IMG/VR virus record: IMGVR_UViG_3300017991_000116
Coordinates: 1 to 62,536 of that record
Source: a virus
Length of the DNA: 62,536 nucleotides
Strand: one strand, 5' to 3'
The notes beneath the pieces were generated by a model. The model saw only the letters and a list, made by a program, of their open reading frames with translations. It was not told where the DNA came from and searched no databases. The translations under genes were made by a program, and so were the position numbers. This document shows, in pieces, positions 54,430 to 62,126 of the stretch (positions are counted from its first letter, which is position 1; every line of letters starts with the position of its first letter).

Positions 54430-55013
54430 GCAGAGGATGATCTTTTTTGATCTTTTTCTGAAACCTCTTTGAATAAAGGGTATCCGCGCTCCATGTCGTC
54501 AAGGTGGGAGCCGGCATACCCCAACTCAAGGAGCCGCTCGAGCACCTCTTGGTTGGAGAACTCGCGCCCGAAGTAGCAGCGGTCCGGACGGTACTCGCCG
54601 AGCACCCGGTCCCGCAGGCGGTTGTTGTGAACGCAGCTCTTTCGCTTGAGCTTCTCCTGTCTCATCGTCAGGTCGATGACGGCACCTTGGAATTGGATCC
54701 ACCCGTGCAGGATGGGGAGCCCCTGCGAGGCTGCGCAGGTGACGTAGCCCTCGACGTACCGAAGCGCGCTGCCCGTGTAGAACCTCTTGGCATGCAGGAC
54801 CAGGATCTGCGCGTTGAAGTAGCACTGCTGCCGCTGGAACCGGTGTCCGTACGAGTCGATGACCTCGAAGAGCCAGGCGAGCTCGTCGTCGTACATCGGG
54901 CGGGAGGGCCAGTCTCTACCGTGGTCGAGGAGGTACTGGCCGATGTTGGCGTACTTGTATCCGGGCGGCGTGGGAGCTGCGAGCGAGGCGAGCACCTCGA
55001 GGGATTCGATCAT
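54426..55013 (-). CDS. Hypothetical protein
   Basis: 195 residues, ATG at 55013, 6 nt after the -10-like CATCTT. Alpha/beta with several aromatic clusters (ELAWLFEVIDSYGHRFQRQQCYFNAQIL, then RYVEGYVTCAASQGLPILHGWI, GAVIDLTMRQ), a pattern reminiscent of small papain-like or transglutaminase-fold domains with a Cys...His...Asp order, but the catalytic assignment is uncertain. Lys/Ser-rich C-terminus. Confidence 0.55.
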   Translation of the reverse strand: MIESLEVLASLAAPTPPGYKYANIGQYLLDHGRDWPSRPMYDDELAWLFEVIDSYGHRFQRQQCYFNAQILVLHAKRFYTGSALRYVEGYVTCAASQGLPILHGWIQFQGAVIDLTMRQEKLKRKSCVHNNRLRDRVLGEYRPDRCYFGREFSNQEVLERLLELGYAGSHLDDMERGYPLFKEVSEKDQKRSSSA

Positions 55014-55019
55014 GCTCCC

Positions 55020-55047
55020 AAGATGTAGCTGCCGGGCTGATTGTCAA
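55020..55047 (-). promoter_or_regulatory. Weaker promoter with leaderless geometry
   Basis: TTGACA (55042-55047), 16-nt spacer, CATCTT (55020-55025), GGGAGC, ATG (55013). Confidence 0.5.
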
Positions 55048-55070
55048 GAACGCGGCCGCGCTCGAGGAGG

Positions 55071-55092
55071 AAACTCCCGAAGCAGGGAGTTT
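55071..55092 (-). terminator. Terminator-like hairpin
   Basis: An 8-bp stem (AAACTCCC/GGGAGTTT) with a 6-nt loop directly after the stop codon of the transglycosylase-like gene. The T-run is short on the minus strand, so efficiency is uncertain. Confidence 0.45.
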
Positions 55093-55979
55093 TACCTGTG
55101 CGCGGTCTTTTCGGGCTTGCGCTCGGGGACGGTCTCGGAGGGCGGGTTCTGAGCTGCCGGCCGGTAGCCCACCATGCGGTAGTAGGTGCCTTGGCGCTTG
55201 GCCGCGAAGTCGTCGTGGATGCCGTAGCTCGAGCACTTCGACCCGGTGCCGTACATCGACCACATCTTGTAGGGCCAGCTCCCGCCCTTGCGGCTGGCGC
55301 ACGACCAGCGAGCTCGGGACAGCGCGCGCATGCCCACGTCGAAGCAGGCGTCGAGAGCCGCGTCGGAGTCCCCGAGCATCCGCTTGGCCCACTTCTCGTC
55401 CCACTCGGAGCGCTCCCGGCCGAAGGGCAGCTTGTCGTAGACCTTGAGCTCCTCGGCGGGAATCCACTTGGCGAACTGCCGGATCTGGTTCGGCATGATC
55501 TGCATCATGCACGTCTCGCCCATCGCTCCTCGGCCCATGGGAGCGTGGCCGAACATGATGTCCTCCCGCAGACCGGACTCCCAGAGAGCCGTCGTCGCTG
55601 CCACCATGGCGAGCGAGCGCGGTCCCTCGGGCCAGCCACTCGGGGTGCAGTCCTCGAGCACGGTGCCGTACGAGTCTCGACAGCGGGCGTGCAGGAAGCT
55701 GACTCTCGCGATGGAGTTTGCGATCTTGCGGTAGCGTGCTCGAGCCGAAGCCTTGCTCTCGGCGATGACCCAGCCTCCTCGAGCGTTCGACCAGCGAGGT
55801 GGAGCGCAGCGCCACGCCTTGATGTTGCACTGGGGCGTGAGCTCGCAGGCGGGAGCGGTCTTGTCCGTCCCGCACGCCGGCACCAGTTCGAAGGAGTAGG
55901 GGCTGTTGCCCGCGTACTTCTCGCCACCGAAGGCCAGCAAGAGAGTAAAGATCATTTCGGCGAACTTGTTCAAGAACAT
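55092..55979 (-). CDS. Lytic transglycosylase-like cell-wall enzyme
   Basis: 295 residues, GGAGG upstream of the ATG at 55979. A hydrophobic N-terminus (about 5-18) may be a signal or anchor. Residues about 125-175 resemble an SLT/goose-lysozyme core: ALWESGLRED with candidate catalytic Glu134, then GETCMMQIMPNQI matching the G-MQI-P motif. Many cysteines suggest periplasmic disulfides. It should cleave peptidoglycan and could be the endolysin that complements the distant lysis cassette. Confidence 0.7.
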   Translation of the reverse strand: MFLNKFAEMIFTLLLAFGGEKYAGNSPYSFELVPACGTDKTAPACELTPQCNIKAWRCAPPRWSNARGGWVIAESKASARARYRKIANSIARVSFLHARCRDSYGTVLEDCTPSGWPEGPRSLAMVAATTALWESGLREDIMFGHAPMGRGAMGETCMMQIMPNQIRQFAKWIPAEELKVYDKLPFGRERSEWDEKWAKRMLGDSDAALDACFDVGMRALSRARWSCASRKGGSWPYKMWSMYGTGSKCSSYGIHDDFAAKRQGTYYRMVGYRPAAQNPPSETVPERKPEKTAHR

Positions 55980-55994
55980 GGTTCCTCCTGACGC

Positions 55995-56016
55995 AAAAAG
56001 CCTCCCGTGGAAGGCT
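55995..56016 (-). terminator. Rho-independent terminator after SGNH gene
   Basis: 7-bp stem (AGCCTTC/GGGAGGCT with a G-U pair), 4-nt loop and TTTTT on the minus strand, 34 nt past the SGNH hydrolase stop. Confidence 0.7.
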
Positions 56017-56049
56017 TCTCGCTTATCAGACTGGGCGAAGGCTACGATC

Positions 56050-56631
56050 TCAGGGGGTTGCAGTCAACTTACCCCAGATCCAGTCTGCCCACATCTTCCT
56101 ACCTTTGAACGACGGATGGATCTTGTCCTCCCACATCGGCATCACGCACTGGCGCGAGTCGAGCAGCAGGATGTCCCTCTCCGTCACCATCTTCCGGACC
56201 TCGTCGGCGCCGCGCTCGGGGCGACGTGGGAGTTTGGGAGGTCCGACCCAGACCAGCCGAGCTCCGCTCTTGCCCAGCTTGGGAAGGAGCTGATCCAGGT
56301 GCCTCGAGAACGTCTTGCGGACGTGGCTCCCGAAGTGGGCGTCGTTGGTCCCCAGCACGATGAGCAGGACGTCGGGCTTGAAGGCGACGACCTGGTTGAT
56401 GTGCCGCTGGTGCGCCCGCTGGTTCCACCACATGATGCTGGTGCCCCCGACAGGATTGCCCCGTAGGACGACTCCGTCACGCCTTGCGAGCTTCGGGAGC
56501 TCGTGCATGAGCAACCAGCCGTTCGAGTCCCCGATGACCCATACACGAGTCCCCTGCGAGACGAGAGGGGGTGTCTTGGCGTGGGCGGGGGTGACGAGCA
56601 GCAGCAACAGAAGAAGGACGCGTCCGATCAT
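56050..56631 (-). CDS. Secreted SGNH/GDSL-family hydrolase
   Basis: 193 residues. A signal peptide (MIGRVLLLLLLLVTPAHA, cleavage after about 18) leads into block I GDSNGW (catalytic Ser36), a Gly block around GNPVGGTS, block III GTND (94-97) and block V DKIHPS (Asp169, His172). A periplasmic esterase or acetyl-hydrolase acting on peptidoglycan or polysaccharide acetyl groups is likely, which would help lysis or alter surface receptors. Substrate unknown. Overlaps the DHH gene by ATGA. Confidence 0.85.
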   Translation of the reverse strand: MIGRVLLLLLLLVTPAHAKTPPLVSQGTRVWVIGDSNGWLLMHELPKLARRDGVVLRGNPVGGTSIMWWNQRAHQRHINQVVAFKPDVLLIVLGTNDAHFGSHVRKTFSRHLDQLLPKLGKSGARLVWVGPPKLPRRPERGADEVRKMVTERDILLLDSRQCVMPMWEDKIHPSFKGRKMWADWIWGKLTATP

Positions 56632-57551
56632 TCTCCGTCCCAGGCTAGCAGGCTTTGGATGAAGACGACAGACGGGTGCCTGTCCTTCTCCTTGACGGTG
56701 AACCCGGCCGAAGCCGAATGACCGCCGCCCCCGTAGGAGCGCGCCAGCTCGCCCACGTCGAAGCCGGTGTGGCTCCGCAGGGAGAAGGTGATCTGGGGTT
56801 CACCGTGCTCGGTGTGGATGAAGTAGCCGCAGACGATGTCCACCTCGTCGTCCAGCATCTCGGCCGCGTCGCTGGCCGACACCACGTTGTTGAACATGAT
56901 GACCCGGTGGGGGCCGACCATGAAGCGCTGGCCCTTCTCGATGCTCGTGCGGGCGAAGGCGACCTTGCGCTTGTACAGGGTCCTGCCGACCTCGCGGATG
57001 TCTGCCCACTCCTTGTCGGAAGCGTTGCGCAGCGTGTCCAGGGGGTAGACCCGGAGGGCCTCGCTCAGCGAGCAGGCTTCGAACCAGTCGGGGTGCTTGC
57101 TCTGCCAGGTGTCGCGGATGCCGACGAGCCGGGCGAGCTCTTCCATGCGAGGCGCGGCCTTGAACATCTCGGTGGTGGTGGGGGCTGCCGAGAAGACCGA
57201 CCGGAACGCCAGCACGGCGCCGCTCACTCCAGGCTCCTTCTTCTCGTCGCCGAACACCCCGAGCTCGCCGAAGATGCCGACAGCGTCCCGGCGCGTCTTG
57301 TGGTGCTCGAGCACGATGGCGCCTGCCTTGGCGAACTCGCCGATGCGCCTGTCGTGCGGAGAGAAGTCGACGAAGCACATGCCGCCCTTGGGCTCCAGGT
57401 CGATGTGCTCGCTCGTGTTGTACTGCATGAACAGCACCTCGGCCTCGGGCCAGACGTGCAGCAGGATGAGGGCGCCCGCGATGCCGTCAGGGCAGTTGTG
57501 GGCTACGATCTTGTTGACCGCGTCGTGTCGCAATTTAGCGTTGGGGATCAT
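56628..57551 (-). CDS. DHH/DHHA1-family phosphoesterase
   Basis: 307 residues. Metal-binding motifs AHNCPDGIAGA (Asp22), FVDFSPHD (about 63) and LEHHKT (about 81, the DHH-equivalent) are followed by a C-terminal DHHA1 GGGGHSASAGF (about 275). Related enzymes hydrolyse nanoRNA, pAp or cyclic dinucleotides. A phage copy could degrade c-di-AMP/oligonucleotide signals used in CBASS-type defence or recycle nanoRNA; which one is not determinable from sequence. Confidence 0.8.
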   Translation of the reverse strand: MIPNAKLRHDAVNKIVAHNCPDGIAGALILLHVWPEAEVLFMQYNTSEHIDLEPKGGMCFVDFSPHDRRIGEFAKAGAIVLEHHKTRRDAVGIFGELGVFGDEKKEPGVSGAVLAFRSVFSAAPTTTEMFKAAPRMEELARLVGIRDTWQSKHPDWFEACSLSEALRVYPLDTLRNASDKEWADIREVGRTLYKRKVAFARTSIEKGQRFMVGPHRVIMFNNVVSASDAAEMLDDEVDIVCGYFIHTEHGEPQITFSLRSHTGFDVGELARSYGGGGHSASAGFTVKEKDRHPSVVFIQSLLAWDGE

Positions 57552-57865
57552 CAGGACTCCAGCATGTAGGGAACCCGCTTGAGCGCGGTCTTGGGGAAGT
57601 CGTCGCTTTTCACGTAGAAGTGGTGCTTGGGGCCTCGGTAGACCCAGAGCATCAAACCGCTCTTGAACTTGAAAGGGCCCGAGCCGTACTTCTCCACGAC
57701 GCTCTCGGCGACCAGGTGCGAGAGCATGGGCAAGCCTTCACTTGCGGTCGTCACGTAGAGCTCGAGACGCTCGCGGATGTCAGCCGCGTCGAAGGGCAAC
57801 GCCTTGCGACCGAGCTTCTGCTTCAGCCAAGGGGGAGTGACAGGTGGGGCGACTTTCTTAGGCAC
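57551..57865 (-). CDS. Small hypothetical protein
   Basis: 104 residues from a GTG at 57865 located 6 nt after the -10 box. Basic N-terminus, helical middle (ADIRERLELYVTTASEGLPMLSHLV), beta-rich end (FKSGLMLWVYRGPKHHFYV). Coupled to the DHH gene by TGATG. Function unknown. Confidence 0.5.
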   Translation of the reverse strand: MPKKVAPPVTPPWLKQKLGRKALPFDAADIRERLELYVTTASEGLPMLSHLVAESVVEKYGSGPFKFKSGLMLWVYRGPKHHFYVKSDDFPKTALKRVPYMLES

Positions 57866-57871
57866 GCCCTC

Positions 57872-57900
57872 AATGTATTACGTGTGGTCGGGATTGTCAA
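57872..57900 (-). promoter_or_regulatory. Promoter with leaderless geometry
   Basis: TTGACA (57895-57900), 17-nt spacer, TACATT (57872-57877), GAGGGC, GTG (57865). Confidence 0.6.
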
Positions 57901-57904
57901 GAGG

Positions 57905-58354
57905 TCAACGCTTCATGCGCCGACGTTCTTTGGCTTCCTTCGCCGCCGCCTTGCGAGCTGCCTCGATGTCGTCGAGAGCTTCCTTGCAGGCACGGAGCGA
58001 ATCCATCCCGTTGGCGAGCTCCTGGTCGAGACGGTACATGTCAGCTCGGCTCTTCTCGTTCATGCCGCCGGCCCGCTCGCGGTCGTGCTGGACCGTGGCG
58101 TTGACGCGCGCCATGAGCTTGTGGGCCCGCTCGAGCGCCAGCTTCATCTCCTTGACGCCCTTGAACATCGTCAGTGACCTGCGCTCCTCGAGCGGCTCGG
58201 TCCGAGCTGGGGGCGCCGGATCAGGCACGTGCGTGGGGTTGTCGGAAAACTCCACGATCGGCTGGGCGGGTTGGAACATGGCATTCAGCCCCCCGAATTC
58301 GCGAGGCTTGATCCCCATCAGTTGCTTCATCTCTTCGGTGAGGTGATTGCTCAT
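57905..58354 (-). CDS. Coiled-coil protein
   Basis: 149 residues, ATG at 58354, 6 nt after a -10-like TACAGT. N-terminal Pro-rich stretch, then continuous charged helix (about 70-145) with an Arg/Lys-rich end. Probably oligomeric. Function unknown. Confidence 0.55.
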   Translation of the reverse strand: MSNHLTEEMKQLMGIKPREFGGLNAMFQPAQPIVEFSDNPTHVPDPAPPARTEPLEERRSLTMFKGVKEMKLALERAHKLMARVNATVQHDRERAGGMNEKSRADMYRLDQELANGMDSLRACKEALDDIEAARKAAAKEAKERRRMKR

Positions 58355-58360
58355 AAGGCA

Positions 58361-58389
58361 ACTGTACGCGAAGCCCTGGGCAACCTCAA
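58361..58389 (-). promoter_or_regulatory. Possible promoter with leaderless geometry
   Basis: TTGAGG (58384-58389), 17-nt spacer, TACAGT (58361-58366), TGCCTT, ATG (58354). The -35 box is off-consensus. Confidence 0.4.
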
Positions 58390-58392
58390 GGG

Positions 58393-58782
58393 CTAGTCGG
58401 CAGCAGAGTGACCTTGATCGCAGGTCCAGCCCCCAGGCCCGCGCCACATCTTGCCCCCGCACTCGGGGCACTTGCGCAGCTTGGGTCGGACCCGGAAGGT
58501 GACGTCCGGATCAGGCTCGGAGGCTTCTGAAGGGGGAGGGGCGGGAGTCGTGGCAGGGACCTCGACCTCCGTGGCGGCCGGATCCGGATGGAGCTCCTCG
58601 AGCACGTCGCGGACTTCCTGCACCTGGTTGAGCACGTCCTGCCGAAGGAGGACGGCGTGCAGCGCGTCGGCCGCGTCGTGCAGGCGGAGCGCCGCACGCT
58701 GGACTCCCACCGAGTCGGTCGCGTTCGCCAAGGCGAGCGCCCGCTCGGTCAGGGACTCCAGTTCGTTGACGGGGATGCTCAC
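58393..58782 (-). CDS. Zinc-ribbon protein with helical head
   Basis: 129 residues, GTG at 58782 overlapping the preceding stop (GTGA). Helical head (1-65), Pro/Ala/Thr/Glu linker, then a C-terminal CPECGG...CDQGH knuckle (about 107-126). Could be a transcription-associated adaptor. Function unknown. Confidence 0.55.
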   Translation of the reverse strand: MSIPVNELESLTERALALANATDSVGVQRAALRLHDAADALHAVLLRQDVLNQVQEVRDVLEELHPDPAATEVEVPATTPAPPPSEASEPDPDVTFRVRPKLRKCPECGGKMWRGPGGWTCDQGHSAAD

Positions 58783-59825
58783 TTCTTGAAGGTACCAGTG
58801 ATGGGGTCACGGCCCATCTGCGTCGGGATGGGGCCACCTCGGTGGAACTTGTCGGGCGGCAGCTTCGCGTCCATCTCGCGGCACGCCGCCAAGACCTTGT
58901 CCATGCCCTCGGGCACCGGACTCATGACCGAGTCACTCGTCACCATGGGCAGGTTCGGCCAACGGATCTTGAGGGTGGCCGAGTCGGTGAGCCACGGTTC
59001 GACGGCGCGGGACCAGGCGTAGACTTCCTCGCTCGTGCCGACCACGGGCTTGGGCTGGATGAGCAAGTGCTTGGCACCGTGCTGGCGAGCGAAGGGCTCG
59101 AGCCCGGTGGCCTTGAGCGCGGCACGCACCACGAACTTCACCTGCTCCTTGGAGCCGATCCATGGCGGGACCGGACCGAACGAGCGGACCTTCCCAGCGT
59201 TCAGGACCGCGTCACGGACAACGGCGATGGCGAAGCTGCGGAGCATCTGCTCGGCGTTCAGGTGACCGTTCATCATCTGCACGAACATGCGCGCCGCGTC
59301 GGCTTCCTTCTCGGAAGGCTGCCACTCGGGGCCGACCTCCAAGGGAGCCATGGCGGTTTCCTCTGCCTTGGCGTACGCGGTGAGCTCGGGAGTCGGGGGG
59401 TTCTGCGCCTTCGTGTAGAACAGGTCGCAGTCGTCCTCGGGATCTTCCTCGTCGTCATCCTCGTCTTCGTCATCGTCGCGAGGGTTCGCGCAACCTTCGA
59501 GGATGGACAGGTCGGGGACGGACTTGCGGGCGAACTGAAGGGCGAAGACCTCGCTCGTGTTGTTCGACCTGAGCACGATGTCTTGCTGGTCGGCGTCGCT
59601 GTGCGGGAAGGCCAAGACCTCGGTCACGTTGATGATCTTGCCGTAGTCCTCGACCAACGCTTCGATGTCCGTCTCGATGCGCACGATGCAGTCGCTCTTG
59701 TCGCCGACACCGAAGAAGAACTCGACGTGTCCGATGAAGCGCTTGTCGCCTCGCCAGCCACCCTCCTCTTGTCCGCGAAGACGGGCGATGTACTGCTTGT
59801 TGGGAATGGGAGTCAGTTGGGGCAT
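58779..59825 (-). CDS. Large hypothetical protein with acidic insertion
   Basis: 348 residues, TAGGAG precedes the ATG at 59825. N-terminal beta-rich domain (VEFFFGVGDKSDCIVRIETD), a run of Asp/Glu (about 117-132), a helical middle and a C-terminal domain (PPWIGSKEQVKFVVRAALKA, then MSPVPEGMDKVLAA). No catalytic motif recognised. First gene of a promoter-proximal pair, so early expression is likely. Confidence 0.6.
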   Translation of the reverse strand: MPQLTPIPNKQYIARLRGQEEGGWRGDKRFIGHVEFFFGVGDKSDCIVRIETDIEALVEDYGKIINVTEVLAFPHSDADQQDIVLRSNNTSEVFALQFARKSVPDLSILEGCANPRDDDEDEDDDEEDPEDDCDLFYTKAQNPPTPELTAYAKAEETAMAPLEVGPEWQPSEKEADAARMFVQMMNGHLNAEQMLRSFAIAVVRDAVLNAGKVRSFGPVPPWIGSKEQVKFVVRAALKATGLEPFARQHGAKHLLIQPKPVVGTSEEVYAWSRAVEPWLTDSATLKIRWPNLPMVTSDSVMSPVPEGMDKVLAACREMDAKLPPDKFHRGGPIPTQMGRDPITGTFKK

Positions 59826-59854
59826 GGGATTCTCCTATCGTCCGATCTTCAACC

Positions 59855-59882
59855 AAGATAATACATGACAAGCTATTGTCAA
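59855..59882 (-). promoter_or_regulatory. Promoter
   Basis: TTGACA (59877-59882), 16-nt spacer, TATCTT (59855-59860). Leader of about 23 nt with TAGGAG before the ATG at 59825. Confidence 0.7.
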
Positions 59883-59883
59883 G

Positions 59884-60606
59884 TCACTTCTTTTTCTTCT
59901 TCGCTCCCGCTTCACAGCCTCGCACGAACGCGTCGTCGATCAAGGCTTGAATCTGCTTGCGGGTCGCCTCGCCGCGCAGCGGCTTGCGGGGTGGCGGCTT
60001 GGGCAGCGTCTCTGCGGTGAGCACGCCCCCGAGATGCCGGTCCTCATGCTCCTTGGGGCTGAGCTCCTCGAGGTTGTCCCAGCGGTTGTTCCACGGGTTG
60101 CCGTCACGGTGGTGTGTGTGCATGCCCTTGGCGGCTTGCACGATGAGTCGGTGCAGCGGCACGTAGTCCTTGTCGATGAGCACCACGATCCGGTAGTCGG
60201 GGTCGAGCTTCATCGCGGGACGCTTGTCGCCGCCGTGAGCTGCGCAGGCGCCGGGCGACATCAACAGCTCGGGGCAGCCGTTGTGCGAGCACTTGTAAAG
60301 CTGGAACTTGGGCCACCGGTTCTTCCACCACTTCTTCTGCGCGGCCGGGAGCAAACCGACCGCTTCCTCCTCGAGCGGCTTGCTCTTGCGGGCGAGGCCC
60401 CGATTGACGTAGGCCGCGACGCTCGCAAGGTCGGAGGGGTCCAGCCTCTTGTCCGTGATGGCCTTTCGCACCGTCTGGTTGCCCACTCCTGCCGCTTTCG
60501 CGATGTCAGCGAGGGTGAAGCCGTGCGGTACGGGTCCGCGCTCTTTATGGCCTGGTAGCATCTGTCTGGGGTTCTCCCCCGGCTTGAGCACCATGCTCCG
60601 CAGCAT
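59884..60606 (-). CDS. HNH endonuclease with N-terminal helix-turn-helix
   Basis: 240 residues. An HTH segment (FTLADIAKAAGVGNQTVRKAI, about 30-50) is followed by two Cys positions and an HNH core: VPLHRLIV, then HHRDGNPWNNRWDNLEEL (about 163-180). A homing-type or self-spreading nuclease is likely. ATGs at 60606, 60594 and 60561 are all possible starts; none has a strong ribosome site. Lys-run at the C-terminus. Its 5' end overlaps the upstream gene. Confidence 0.75.
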   Translation of the reverse strand: MLRSMVLKPGENPRQMLPGHKERGPVPHGFTLADIAKAAGVGNQTVRKAITDKRLDPSDLASVAAYVNRGLARKSKPLEEEAVGLLPAAQKKWWKNRWPKFQLYKCSHNGCPELLMSPGACAAHGGDKRPAMKLDPDYRIVVLIDKDYVPLHRLIVQAAKGMHTHHRDGNPWNNRWDNLEELSPKEHEDRHLGGVLTAETLPKPPPRKPLRGEATRKQIQALIDDAFVRGCEAGAKKKKK

Positions 60607-60790
60607 GGCACGACTGCCGGCTCACGTCAACATTTGTAGTCTGTCTCCCCCGCTTGAGAGGAGCAGCCAGCGTGCGGGCGAGCGCACGGTAGGCGAGGCG
60701 TTCGGAGAGCTCTTCGGAGAGCTCGACACAGAGCCCCACTCCTACCCAGAAGCAGGACTCCAGAATCTCTTTGGCGGTCTTGTCGCTCAT
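60545..60790 (-). CDS. Small hypothetical protein
   Basis: 81 residues, ATG at 60790 overlapping the upstream stop (ATGA). Begins MSDKTAKEILESCFWVGVGLCVELSEEL; the last about 20 residues overlap the HNH gene start in another frame, so the true end or the HNH start may be set wrongly, or the HNH gene inserted here and altered the tail. Confidence 0.45.
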   Translation of the reverse strand: MSDKTAKEILESCFWVGVGLCVELSEELSERLAYRALARTLAAPLKRGRQTTNVDVSRQSCHAAEHGAQAGGEPQTDATRP

Positions 60791-61005
60791 GATGCCAGCT
60801 TAGCTTCCAGGCGCCTGTAGACCACCTGGACGAAGTCCCGCACCTCGGCTTCGGACATAGATTTCTCGGCCATGTCCTTGACAGCTTCGGCGAGCACGGC
60901 AGCCACGGCGTCGGCCAGTCGGTCGTGGTCGACGTGGGGGTACTTCTTCTGCGCCTCCACGAAGACGGCGATGGCGTGTTGCTTCAGTTCGGGGGACAGG
61001 TTCAT
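60787..61005 (-). CDS. Small helical protein
   Basis: 72 residues, ATG at 61005 overlapping the upstream stop (ATGA). Helical, balanced charge (AVFVEAQKKYPHVDHDRLADAV). No motif. Co-transcribed with the gene at 61002-62057. Confidence 0.5.
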   Translation of the reverse strand: MNLSPELKQHAIAVFVEAQKKYPHVDHDRLADAVAAVLAEAVKDMAEKSMSEAEVRDFVQVVYRRLEAKLAS

Positions 61006-62057
61006 TCCGCGTCTCCTACGACGTGCTCCCGCTTGACGATGGGAGCGTCCTTGGGGCCTCGCCAGAAGGGCTCACGGAAGATCAACTTGCGCAGGCTGTT
61101 GCGGGGCCCGTGTGGCTGCATCTTCCAATGCCCTCGGACAAGCGAGCGAACCGTCAGGACGTGCCCCTTGCGAGGCTTCTGGATGGCTTCCTTGATGGCC
61201 TTGCGGCAGTCCACGTTCACCGGGGCGCCCACGACGAAGTTGCGGGTCGTGCCCTTGCCCTTGTTCTTCTTGCTCACCATGCGAAAGGAACCTCGAGCAC
61301 GCTCCTTGCGCTTGACCTCCCGCACCTTGCTGGGATCGCTCAGCGTCAGGCAGAGCCCGATGACGAGACGGCCGACCAGCGTCAGGATGAGAAGGTCGCG
61401 TTGGTCGAGCTCCGGACCGAAGACCGGGTTCAGCAGACCGTTGCCGACTTCGACCAGTTGCTCGGTGGTCAGACCGTGCCGCCAGATCTCCATCCCGTCC
61501 GCTTCCAGCAAGATGTTCCAGACGAGCCCCTTGCTACTGGGGATGGCGTGCACGAGCGCCCACTTGATCGGAGACTCGTCACCGTCCACTTCCATGACGA
61601 GCCCTTCGGGCAAGTCAACCAGGAACGCTTCCCACGGCGGCTTGACCATCCCGGCGACGTTCGGGTCACACTTGGAAGCCATGAGCATCGCGGGGTACTT
61701 GGGGTTGTCCCACACGACACGGGGCATGCCCTGCTCGTACCAACGCGCCGTCCAGTTCATCATGATCTGAACGCTCGGCAGGATGTAGGCCACGCCGAAG
61801 TCGGGGTTGTCGAGGGAGTACTGCCTGAAGTTCTCGTGGACCTGTTGTGCGTCGAGGTCGGGGTCGCCTTGGAAGCCGATGCGGTAGGAGCCCTCGGCGA
61901 GCTTCTCCATGTTCTTGATGGAGCCCAGGCTCGAGGGGCCCGCCATCCGTGCGGCGCGAAGGCGGTCGACGTGCGGACCAATGAGCTCGACAGCAGCCTT
62001 CTGTGCTTCGTGCCAGGTCGTGATCGGGGGGTAGCCGTCTTGCTCTCGTCGCGTCAT
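61002..62057 (-). CDS. Hypothetical protein, possible AcrVA2-like
   Basis: 351 residues from the ATG at 62057 (GAGGAGG upstream). The final about 60 residues carry VRGHWKMQPHGPRNS...IFREPFWRG (about 310-340), a pattern I associate from memory with proteins annotated as AcrVA2-family anti-CRISPRs, which act against Cas12a production. The rest (VVWDNPKYPAMLMASKCDPN, GLVMEVDGDESP) is not diagnostic. Promoter at 62074-62101 fits early expression, as expected of an anti-defence gene. Low to moderate certainty on the family. Confidence 0.55.
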   Translation of the reverse strand: MTRREQDGYPPITTWHEAQKAAVELIGPHVDRLRAARMAGPSSLGSIKNMEKLAEGSYRIGFQGDPDLDAQQVHENFRQYSLDNPDFGVAYILPSVQIMMNWTARWYEQGMPRVVWDNPKYPAMLMASKCDPNVAGMVKPPWEAFLVDLPEGLVMEVDGDESPIKWALVHAIPSSKGLVWNILLEADGMEIWRHGLTTEQLVEVGNGLLNPVFGPELDQRDLLILTLVGRLVIGLCLTLSDPSKVREVKRKERARGSFRMVSKKNKGKGTTRNFVVGAPVNVDCRKAIKEAIQKPRKGHVLTVRSLVRGHWKMQPHGPRNSLRKLIFREPFWRGPKDAPIVKREHVVGDAE

Positions 62058-62073
62058 TCCTGCCTCCTCTGTG

Positions 62074-62101
62074 AACATACTACATAGACGCGGATTGTCA
62101 A
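62074..62101 (-). promoter_or_regulatory. Promoter of the TTGACA-TATGTT subfamily
   Basis: TTGACA (62096-62101), 16-nt spacer, TATGTT (62074-62079). About 10-nt leader containing GAGGAGG. Confidence 0.75.
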
Positions 62102-62126
62102 GGAGGTCTGACGCTCTTCGATCACT

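Noticed and set aside
60602-60630. Promoter TTGACG-N17-CATGCT before the HNH gene
   Set aside because: The -10 box is poor and overlaps the possible start codons; kept out of the feature list.
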